From: Torymus aiolomorphi
Taxonomy: Eukaryota > Arthropoda > Insecta > Hymenoptera > Torymidae
Reading direction: 5' to 3'
Assembly (NCBI GenBank): GCA_036365515.1
Contig: CM070873.1
Coordinates: 221,769,376 to 221,833,375 of the forward strand
DNA length: 64,000 bases
Shown here: piece by piece, positions 55,085 through 64,000 of the stretch
How the letters are laid out: each line of letters opens with the position of its first letter
How positions within the stretch are numbered: position 1 is the stretch's first letter
Notes under the pieces: model-generated
What the model was told of the DNA's origin: nothing
Seen by the model: the letters and a program-made list of their open reading frames with translations, nothing else
Databases searched by the model: none
Made by a program: the position numbers and the translations under genes

Positions 55085-57454
55085 TAATAACAAGATAGAA
55101 ACGTAAACTTAAAAATATAATTACTTAATAATACACTTGTCATAGAATAAAAAAAGAAGTATAATATGCTATCACTGATTTTCTTTAAAAAAGGTATAGT
55201 TCAACGTGTGACATTGACCGCGTTGTATTACATAGTAGGCGGCCAGAAAGCCGAGCGAGCAGTCACATCAATCAGCAATTATTCAAAACAGGCAAAATCC
55301 GACATTAAATGATCTTTTCGGCAGAGTCACGGCCCCCGTACGTGTGCCCGGTCAAAGTACCCGTTGCCGTGTGCCACTGTTTCTGCAGCACCTTCCTCCT
55401 CCCACTCCTCGGCAATAATCACATTCGTGCCTCAAATCTATGATTAGTCCTCCCCACCCACCCCCTCCTGGCTGGCTTCTCGTCGGCACACAAATACGTA
55501 ATTTACACGAGTCACTGGCGGTGGTAATGTGGGAGGGAAGGATATGGTTTCCGTTGGGGGTGCCGCGTGTGAGAGATGCTGATCGCTCGATAAGCCCGCC
55601 CGTGCGCGACATGTATAGAGAGAGAAATTACCGGGCGACGCTGCACGCGTGAGCACTCGGTCTGACGTGTGGGAAAATTTGATGACTTTCGAGTATGAAA
55701 AGTGGGCTGTTTTGTTATTCAGATTCGAGTGCGTGTATGTGTGAGCGCCGATATTGGCGCTGCGTGCCGAATTAAAAGTTACGAGATTAAGGGATTTGAT
55801 TCCAAGAGATTAAAGTTGTTTTGGACTCGTTCGATTAACGACTTTTTCTTTCGTTTCTTTGCGTGGCTATTATTCATTCTGCCAGAAACAATGATCATTT
55901 GTACAGAGTCAACTTTTAGTAAAAATGATGAAGTAAATAATTTTCTTTAAAAGGTACTTTTCTTCTACCTTTGAAAAATCGTATTATCCTACTTGAAATA
56001 TTTTCCATCGATAAAAACAATAAAAACAGTGCATAAGTGTACAAGGTACCTGCAATTCAATACCTTTTCAAGTAATTTTCATTTTCTCAATAGGCTAAAT
56101 TAGCTTGCTTAATTTTGCTATGTTATAGTTACCAGTTAAATTTCATGAACGCAAACGTTTCCACTCGTATACAAACTGTGCATATCACTTAATGTTGAGC
56201 TTCACAATATTCCAAATTCCTCTTGATTTCCATACTGACCTTAGGCCTCTCTCCATTTGTCACCCCAGAGAACACGCATCTGATTGTCATAAAAATTCGA
56301 TTGCTCACTCGCGTCAGGCCAAATCCAATTCGGCGAGAAATCGAGTAGCTCGCGCGGTAAAAGCCTCTCGACGGAAAATTACATCACACGTACAATTAAC
56401 CTTAATTACCCGGCATCAAAAGAAAGATAAACATCGCGGCTGACCCTCGTGTTTACGCGCTCTGATTTAATACTCGGCCGCTTCCCGCTCGCTCATAATT
56501 CCGCCTCTTCGCTTTACTCGGACCCTCTGAATACATAATGAAGCTAACGCGTATTATATCGTCCCGCGCGCGAAGCCCACACGTATATACATATGTATAT
56601 ACATATATACGTAAAAATCGTGTTAAGGGGACAAACGAGACGGAGGTGGGATAGGGCGCGTGCCGTCCACTATCAATTTATCACCCTTGCACGCCACCCC
56701 CGGGGGAGACTCGCCGCGCGTGGACCGCAAGCGTGTTTCCCTCCTTTTTCCGACTCCGGCCCTTTTTTGCCGGGGAGTCCCGGCCGCGCGCGGGTGCGAT
56801 ACTATATAACAGCCCTTTCCCCGCTTTCGCGCTCTCTCTTTTTTCTCGCGTCGCCGCGTTTTCCGGGCGCTCTTTCTCTCTGCTCTCTTCATTTAGCGGA
56901 GAGCGAGAGCAGAGGATAATGGGAGAGAATGAGAGTGTGTGGGTGTTGATGGAAGGGACGGCGACCGCGGCGAAGGCATGAGTGGTCATTCAGTAAATGA
57001 AGTTTCAGAAAAGAGTCTTTATGCGAGATCGAGAGTTTTATTCCGAAGATTATTATATTAATAGATGCATTGAGAAAAATATGCGTAGAAGTTTGTGTAA
57101 CGGTTATCTGACATACAAACGTTTTCAAATAAGTAAAAACAATACTTTTTACGCATTTTAATTTGAACGAGTGCATTTTAATAAACAGCGTTATTTTAAT
57201 TGCTAATCATCAAATGCATTCGAATCTTTTGAAAAGTATCCTTTTTATAGAGTTGATGAAATCAAGGCTGTGTCAAAATCTTGATTGCACTGATCATAGT
57301 CCGGACGCCAGGGGCGGGTCCCGTGTACTTTTTTAGGTCCCCTCGGTAACTTGATGTTACTGTATGTTTTTTGGTATGCTGAATCCATTTTTCAAGATTA
57401 CCAGGCCGCGAAGTGGTAAATTGTGAATTAAAATTTTTTTTTATAAACAATATA
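55085..57454. other. CpG-rich patches in AT-rich DNA
   Basis: Patches at about 55200-55760 and 56250-57000. Overlapping compositional frames only. Confidence 0.4.
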
Positions 57455-57545
57455 AAAAACCGCTGCCAATTCATTGGCACGTATAACTTTCTCAAACTTA
57501 ATTTACTGATTCCTTTAATTAATTTTTAATTCCAATATTTAAAAT
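57455..57545 (+). repeat. Dispersed repeat copy (family 'CCAATTCATTGGCAC')
   Basis: Closely matches 3815-3925. Confidence 0.65.
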
Positions 57546-57974
57546 GTAATACTTTATTTTGTACGGTAAGATTATGTTAAATGGTTTGTGACTTTTTATT
57601 TTTACTCTTTCTATTTTTTATCATTAAAAAGCAATTATTATACAATTTTATATTTAAAAAAAAATTCATTGTCCACAAAAAACACAAAAAAATGATCATA
57701 ACGACCAGATATTCGAGATTAAAATTTTTTATTTAATGTTTTTTAATACCGATATCTAAGAGAATATTTGATCAATTTGAAATTTTAACCAATTATTACA
57801 ATTATTTATTACAATATTTAGTTAAATTTTCAAGAGATTATCTTTATTTCTTTTGATAAAAAAGTTATTAAAAAAAACTTAGTTTAATTATGGTCAAATT
57901 TATCTTGATGTAAAAGTATATTTTATTTATTTCATAGAAGATCAAAACTCAATTCTCATACTGTTTGTTTATAG

Positions 57975-58081
57975 TTGGCAAAACTATGAAATTCAATGAA
58001 AGACAAAAACCAGTTCCTGTAGCAACTAAACCTCCTAAACTGGGATATGCTTTAAAAATTTCTGGCTATGGAAAGGAAGGG
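57975..58081 (+). pseudogene. Trypsin-like exon, inverted relative to its neighbours
   Basis: Between a TATAG acceptor and a GTATGT donor the frame reads MKFNERQKPVPVATKPPKLG and ends LKISGYGKEG. This is the segment before the active-site serine exon in insect S1A trypsins (proline-rich strand, then the SGYG/SGWG turn). It is on the plus strand, while the preceding exons lie on the minus strand at 58368-60157, so an inversion separates the pieces. A repeat (AGAGGAAGCTTTG family) starts about 20 bp after it. Confidence 0.75.
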
Positions 58082-58367
58082 GTATGTATTTTTTATTGCT
58101 CCTCATAGAGGAAGCTTTGGAACGGTGAACAAAATTTTCGAGACATAAAATGTTTAAATAGTATATTGTGTACCTAGGGTGCAAAGTGGGCCTTTTTAGA
58201 CCGAGTGTGGAGTTTTCGTCTTCGGTTCGCAAAACGCACTCGCCTTCGGCTCGTGCTAGCTCACCTACGACTCGTACTGCAAACACACGAGGTCAATAGG
58301 CCCACTAATCCTTAGGTGCACACCATATTTTTTGTGACTCGCATGTATTGATTTTCGGCGTTTTTAC

Positions 58368-58482
58368 CTTAATTAAACTAATATCATTACCATTGGTGTA
58401 TTCATCGTAGTCGCGATGATGTCTTTGACCTCCTCTAGATCTGTATGTAGATCCGATAAAGATGGACATGCCGTAGGTCTCT
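58368..58482 (-). pseudogene. Trypsin-like exon with catalytic Asp region
   Basis: A 115-bp exon with CAG acceptor and GTAAAA donor. It reads ...GSTYRSRGGQ... and ends NGNDISLIK, the NDI(A/S)L motif holding the catalytic aspartate of S1A proteases. It continues the His exon upstream in phase. Confidence 0.8.
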
Positions 58483-58562
58483 CTGTAATAATTACGTTTT
58501 CAATTCAGTTTTGTTTTAAAATAACTTATTTGCTAATACGAATTTTCGGAAAATACCCTCAC

Positions 58563-58648
58563 TCGAAGCAGTGAGCAACAGAAACCAACCAATATTCAGA
58601 AATGATTGTTGCTCCGCAAATAGCCGATCCTAATTGAAGAAGTTGAGC
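58563..58648 (-). pseudogene. Trypsin-like exon with catalytic His
   Basis: An 86-bp exon reading GSAICGATIISEYWLVSVAHC, with the catalytic histidine in A-H-C. TATAG acceptor, GTGAGG donor. It joins in phase to the exon at 60087-60157 upstream and 58368-58482 downstream. Confidence 0.8.
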
Positions 58649-58980
58649 CTATATAACGTGTAAAACGATATAAGATATTTAGAATGAAGTAAAATAATTT
58701 AATAAAAAAATATGTTAAATATTAAAGTAACTGACATATGTTTTCTGACGTTCTTTTACAAGGTAAGCCGTACGAATGTTTATGAATTTTTGAAAATATT
58801 CTTCATAAGCGATGTTAATGTTGTGTGACATTATAAAGTAAACTTCACGTTATTAAATTCGAAAAAATTCAGACTATTCAGGCTAAAAGAAACCGTACAT
58901 ATAATAGATTTCAACCAATGAAAGCTAGTGAAAGTAGATAAATAAAACTATATATATATATATAAACTTAATTGCCAATT

Positions 58981-59948
58981 GATTGTTATGGTCCTAATGT
59001 GCATAAGGCAAAAAACAATCTCATGTCCTTTTTATTAAAGGCCCAAATCGAAAAAAGTTGTCAAAAATAAGAGATTATAACAATAAGTCAAACACTTATT
59101 GCAGTCTAAAAAATTCACGGGTGTTTCGTCCAGGCTACTAGATTGGACTCATCAGTGATGATCTAGTAGCCGTCATTAGACACCTAGCGCTCCATCGTAG
59201 CGGCCAAAGGTTTATAGACTGAGCCCCTCTTTTCACTAGTGGAAAAGAGAGGCTCCATCTGTCGGTGCGTTACACAAGCACCGCGTTAAATATAAATTTA
59301 AGTGAAGCTAATTGCCTAGTGTAATATTTAATGATTGTTATGACGCTAATGTGCATAAGGCAAAAAACAATCTCATGTCCTTTTTATTAAAGGCCCAAAT
59401 CGAAAAAAGTTGTCAAAAATAAGAGATTATAACAATAAGTCAAACACTTATTGCAGTCTAAAAAATTCACGGGTGTTTCGTCCAGGCTACTAGATTGGAC
59501 TCATCAGTGATGATCTAGTAGCCGTCATCAGACACCTAGCGCTCCATCGTAGCGGCCAAAGGTTTATAGACTGAGCCCCTCTTTTCACTAGTGGAAAAGA
59601 GAGGCTCCATCTGTCGGTGCGTTACACAAGCACCGCGTTAAATATAAATTTAAATGAAGCTAATTGCCTAGTGTAATATTTAATGATTGTTATGACGCTA
59701 ATGTGCATAAGGCAAAAAACAATCTCATGTCCTTTATGCAATAAGGACGAAACACCCGTGAATTTTTTAGACTGCAATAAGTGTTTGACTTATTGTTATA
59801 ATCTCTTATTTTTGACAACTTTTTTCGATTTGGGCCTTTAATAAAAAGGACATGCGATTGTTTTTTGCCTTATGCACATTAGCGTCATAACAATCATTAA
59901 ATATTACACTAGGCAATTAGCTTCACTTAAATTTAATTGCCAATTATT
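58981..59948. repeat. 352-bp direct repeat with an inverted partial copy
   Basis: Units start at 58981, 59333 and 59685 with GATTGTTATG (period exactly 352 bp). The first two are almost identical, which implies a recent duplication. The third stops after about 55 bp at 59741 and runs into an inverted copy (59742-59948). Each unit has its own AGGCTACTAGA/TCTAGTAGCC stem. It sits in an intron of the trypsin-like gene. Confidence 0.88.
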
Positions 59949-60086
59949 TATAAATTGCGAGTGCCATTAATAAAATTTAAAAACAGTTATATTTACAATA
60001 GGTACTTGTATATTTTGTCAAATAAAGTATGTCAAATAGACTAGATAACGATTCTAAAGTGATTACAATAAAAATATGCCTCTTAC

Positions 60087-60157
60087 TTGATACGGTGCTC
60101 TGGTGATATCGACATAGTCATCCCCAACAATCTTATCCTTCTCACGACCGGAGTTGT
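60087..60157 (-). pseudogene. Trypsin-like exon with activation site
   Basis: A 71-bp exon (TATAG acceptor, GTAAGA donor) reading DKIVGDDYVDITRAPYQ. IVG(G) is the N-terminus released on zymogen activation; the usual second Gly is Asp here. An upstream signal-peptide exon was not found. Confidence 0.75.
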
Positions 60158-61923
60158 CTATATAACAATAAAAACTGTAGTAAAAATCACGTATTTCTGC
60201 AGTCCACTCACTTTTGTAAATAAAATGAACAAAAAGAAAAACAAATCGTCATCGTATTGCTGATCGTCTATTGTCATCGTCTCGTACCAGCTTTTTACCC
60301 TTATAGAGAAACTGCGTATTAATCTATTGGCTTCGACATCACTTGATAACCAAAACTGGTTGGGATGTTTATATTCTATTTCGTAACGTTGACCTCCAAA
60401 AACCGTTTTTCAATAACCTATTGTCGCCTTGTTTTAAGACAAAAAAATATCCTGAATAATCGCCAAAGTATGATAGGTATATTCAACAGTGCCCATCTAA
60501 CAAGGAGAGTGCACACTCTCCGGGAAACGGAATTCAGCGGGTATTTGAGAGTCGATTTCTGGTACCTAGAAATGAAGCTCAGTGTTCCTAATTCCATCCT
60601 ATAGGCCGTTTTTCTTGAGATGTGGGCAATCTAATCTCAAATATCGTCTTGATCTCCGTAATTATGCAAGCCATGTCTTGTAAAATTTTAAGACAGTTTT
60701 ACGTTATATTTTCCGGGATACGCGTTCAGAAATGTTAAACTTCAAGAAATTCCATTCAAATATTCGAACACGTTTTCCAGACAGTAATTATAACGGATTA
60801 ATGTTTTTTTAACTTAAGCTTTCAAGCTTTTGTTACACACGCCTGCAAAATTTCACTAACCTTCTGAAACAGAAACCAAACTAGACTTTCCTAGAGATTT
60901 TTGGCGCGCTGAATCCAAATTTGACAGCAGAATTGCTCCACCACTTCTGGTTTTCGAGATATCCTAACTTAAAAGTTCAAAAAGCACTGTTTTTCACTTA
61001 TTTGGACTTGAATAGTGACTATGGTGTATAATATGGTGTATATTGCTCTTCCTGTACTTCAATTTTCATTTTAAAACGGCTTCATAGAATAAAGTTCATC
61101 GTTTATTTTAAATGAACTCAAGAATATAAAGCTACCTTTTTAAGGTAGTTCTCTTCATATTGCAAAAACTGAAAAAGCTTCTGAAAAAAATATATAAATA
61201 TTTTTCAATCACAGAAATGATACCATATGTTTGTTTACATACATTGCGGAACAAATTTTTGAGAAAAAATTTCTTGAAAATGATTATTTTTACGTGAGAA
61301 TAAATGAGTGCTATATCAACTGTGATAGAAAGTAATAGTATTACTCATCAAAAAAAAAACTGGACTTCAAAAAGAAAAACATAGCTTAAGAAAGATGAAA
61401 TTCGGCTCTTTCTATTAAGTTTATCAAATATGTGTTAAGCCGATCTTTTTAAAAAGATATTAATGATTATAAACACAAATAGCAGACGACGTGCATGAGA
61501 GCGAGAGAGACAGAATGACGCCCATGGTATAGTTTGTGCTCTCGCTGAGCGCACAAACTGTAGTACCCGAGGAGAATTAATCTCGCTATGGTCACTATTC
61601 AAGTTCGAATATGTCGAAAAACACTGTTTTTTTCACGTTAGATAAGGATAACTCCCAAATCTGACGTGATGGAACAATTCTTTTACCAGATTCGATTACA
61701 ACTCATCAAAAAACCATCGAAACAGTGTCTGATTTCTGTTTCATAACTTTGCAGGTCTGTGTTATCAAAATTATTATAATTAATCGTATTGACAAAGTAT
61801 GAATGTAGTGATTACATTGTTACGCATAGTGTGAATTAGAATAGTGTGCGTGGGTACTAATAATAAGATATAAACTATATATATATAAATTATTATAAAT
61901 TTTATTTTTATGAAATTAAGTAT
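60158..61923. other. AT-rich stretch between trypsin-like fragments
   Basis: Short frames only. (TA)n near 61877. No coding or structured repeat identified. Confidence 0.4.
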
Positions 61924-62216
61924 CTAATTTAAGTTATTGGTAACGTCCATAATCCAATCATAATACTTGTGAACTCTTGATAAACTCCTGTGAATTTTGC
62001 TGAACCACACGATGAACCAGTAGAAACTATACCATATACTTTTCCATCTACGACTTCAGGGCCACCCGAATCACCTTAACAGGTAGCAGCGTTTCCACCA
62101 TTAGCATAGAACATATTGTCGGTTACAGGATCATGCTTATGTGCTGCTTCACACTCACTTTGTTCTAACACTGGCACATATGCTGACTTCAGACGGTATG
62201 ATGGACTACCATCAAC
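61924..62216 (-). pseudogene. Last exon of a second trypsin-like gene, broken
   Basis: The minus strand after a TATAG acceptor reads VDGSPSYRLKSAYVPVLE, then ANGGNAATC, a TAA stop at the position just before GDSGGP (active-site serine), then VVDGKVYGIVSTGSSCGSAK. A frameshift follows before RVHKYYDWIMDVTNNL, the C-terminal helix. One stop and one frameshift mark it as a pseudogene. It lies upstream of the 60-58 kb exons on the same strand, so it belongs to a separate tandem copy. Confidence 0.85.
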
Positions 62217-62333
62217 CTATAAAAGTTATGTTGATGATTATATTAGAACAAGTGATACTGAATTTGACATTAAAATGACATTGAAAAGATATAATGACCA
62301 AAACCGGTACTTTGGTGGGATAACGCAACTGCA

Positions 62334-62380
62334 CCTCGACCGATCACAGAAATCAATTAGTACTAGGATGGGTGACCGCT
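62334..62380 (+). repeat. 5S rRNA-like fragment
   Basis: CTCGACCGATCACAGAAAT followed by TTAGTACTAGGATGGGTG and ACCGC matches the middle and 3' half of eukaryotic 5S rRNA, including the internal promoter region, with about 20 bases missing between the halves. Either a 5S pseudogene or the head of a 5S-derived SINE (SINE3). Confidence 0.6.
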
Positions 62381-63790
62381 GTATACTTACACAACTTCTA
62401 TGATCGTTAATAGTGTATTAAATATGATTTAAAACAAATTTGATTACCGGATAACCGTTGAAAGCCAATGCAGCAAAAACCTTCATGCTTTGCCCTCGGG
62501 AAAGATCCCTAGGCTCAACGAACTAATCGGAGACTGGGCATCACTTGATAAAAGTATGGATTGAAAGCGAATATGGGAAAAGATATATAGGCCACTTACT
62601 GGGCTAAATAAATAGGCTGTAGGGGGATAAACAAAAGTACTATACTAGATGATTACGAAGAACATATGAGACCAAGACCAGTCCGTGAACGCGATAACAT
62701 TTCGTTTTGGATGCTAATTTGTAACATTACAATAAAGGTTTTGAAAAACTTTTAACATATGTTTTCGACGTAATTTTTTCTCAGCTTTTTGATCATTATA
62801 TTAGTTTATAATTTTGATATTTTCACAAAAACAGTATGCGTCATATCTGCCGTACAAATGAAAAAAAAAACCATGACTACCTCTTGTAGATTGCTCCTTT
62901 TGCTTCCTCAAAGAGGAAGCTTTGTAACGGGGAAAACAATTTTTTGGACAAACAAGTCTTAAAAACGATTTTTATGAATATAAGTATCAAAATTTTATGA
63001 TTTTGAGAAAAATTTTTTTTTCGCGCGTGTGTGTGCGGAAGACATCTCGAGAACGCATCGAACGATTTCGACCGGACAAAGCTTATTCTCTTTGATTTTC
63101 ATGCAGCTTTCAAATCCACAATCGTCTTGAAATTTGGCGAAGAGATAGCTGTTTTATATTTTCGAATTGAGTTCGTTGCCCAAATAAATCTGACTGTTAT
63201 GACCAAAGATATTTGAGGTTAAAAATTTATAAATTTTTATAAATTTATAAAAATTTTATCGAATCCCGATTTCTCAGAGAATACTGGATCAATCGACTTG
63301 AAATTTTAATCACTTATTAAACTTATCTAAGACTATGTTATGTTATAATTCCAAGAAATTATCTTTATTTATTTTGAGAAAAAAATTATGAAATAAAATA
63401 ATGCGTTTTCGTTATTGCACGATAACTGGAATAAAAATAAACCAACTGTTTTGAAATTTGGCAAAGAGGTAGATTTTTTATATCTTCTGTCGCAGTCAAA
63501 GCACCCGTTATAAAACAAAATTATACATTTCAAACTGTATACAAACAAAACATTCATAATGTATCATGTAATGCAATGGCATACTGATAGTAATTTTGTT
63601 GTACATAATAATACTAAGCTATGTAATGATACATGCACTAGTATCAAGGAGCGCGGGAGCGCTCCGAAGGTAAGTATAGAAGAAGCCTGAGGATCGTCGA
63701 CTACGCTATATATACTTTGAAATAGGTGCCCGAGAAATTGAAATATTTACTGTAATTTCAGTTGCTTTTATATTCATTCAAATTAAAATA
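62381..63790. other. Non-coding, with a dispersed-repeat copy from about 62900
   Basis: AGAGGAAGCTTTGTAACGGG near 62912 marks another copy of the repeat seen at 31880 and 58105. 62450-62760 may be the body of a retroposed element following the 5S-like head; I cannot classify it. Confidence 0.4.
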
Positions 63791-63804
63791 ATCCCTATTG
63801 AAAA

Positions 63805-64000
63805 AATTCACGTGATTAATCACTTGATTAATCAAGTGATTAATCACTTGATCAATCAAGTGATTAATCACATGATTAATCACATGATTGATCAAGTGCT
63901 AAATCATGTGATCAATCATATGATTAATCACATGATATTATCGACGGAAAAATCATGTGATTAATCATATGATTAAACACATGATCAATCACATAATTTT
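63805..64000. repeat. Tandem TGATTAATCA palindromes
   Basis: At least twelve 10-bp palindromes of the form TGATYAATCA, separated mainly by CT/CA dinucleotides (about 12-bp steps), run to the window edge and probably beyond. Confidence 0.85.

Noticed and set aside
36286..57000. Many 60-170 codon frames in CpG/GA-rich blocks
   Set aside because: They overlap on both strands, are Arg/Ser/Leu-rich, lack domains and follow (GA)n or (CCG)n tracts.
62116..62403. A 95-codon plus-strand frame
   Set aside because: Mostly antisense to the trypsin exon and across the 5S-like fragment.
63805..64000. CRISPR-like array
   Set aside because: Short palindromes without unique spacers in eukaryotic DNA.

Overview
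The window looks like nuclear DNA of an insect, most likely a hymenopteran such as a parasitoid wasp; this is inferred from composition and repeat style, not proven. Long AT-rich stretches alternate with short CpG-rich, (GA)n-rich blocks. Introns are small (61-72 bp) with ordinary GT-AG ends, and there are many short TA-flanked inverted-repeat elements. I recognise no intact host gene. The only host coding material is a broken cluster of trypsin-like (S1A) exons at 57.9-62.2 kb.

The centre of interest is a complete Maverick/Polinton-type virus-like transposon at 7656-25066 (17,411 bp). It is bounded by a perfect 6-bp target-site duplication (CAGATG) and by long terminal inverted repeats (281 bp left, 219 bp right). 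The difference is exactly one 62-bp tandem unit. Ten bases in from each end lies a 78-nt near-perfect hairpin. Genes, left to right: a spliced acidic/PPLP-repeat protein (+); a spliced DnaQ/Maelstrom-like candidate (-); protein-primed type B DNA polymerase (+, two in-frame stops); a small OB-fold-like protein (+); chromodomain integrase (-); a fibre-like protein (-); an unrecognised 287-aa protein (-); packaging ATPase (-); a phospholipase A2/pVI-like minor virion protein (+); adenain-type protease (+, frameshifted); penton/minor capsid (+); double-jelly-roll major capsid (+, frameshifted); a second copy of the DnaQ/Maelstrom-like gene (+); and a 40-codon ORF with an N-myristoylation signal (+). 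Replication, integration, packaging, maturation and capsid functions are all represented, but PolB, protease and major capsid are each broken, so this copy is probably a recently defective provirus.

Two regulatory patterns in the element stand out. First, ten transcription units carry a TATA box whose first T lies about 31-34 nt before the A of a TCAGT-like initiator. Several of these TATA boxes sit inside the last codons of the upstream gene, and one pair forms a nearly symmetric divergent promoter. Second, both convergent gene junctions carry a related AATAAA-plus-hairpin element whose stem shows a compensatory base change.

The left flank (4.2-7.5 kb) is a foldback array with a second palindromic element nested in it, built of 90-bp units. 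The right side (25-64 kb) holds several MITE families, a non-LTR reverse transcriptase relic split by a foldback insertion, microsatellites, CpG/GA-rich blocks without convincing genes, the scrambled trypsin exons, 352-bp direct and inverted repeats, a 5S rRNA-like fragment, and a terminal array of TGATTAATCA palindromes.
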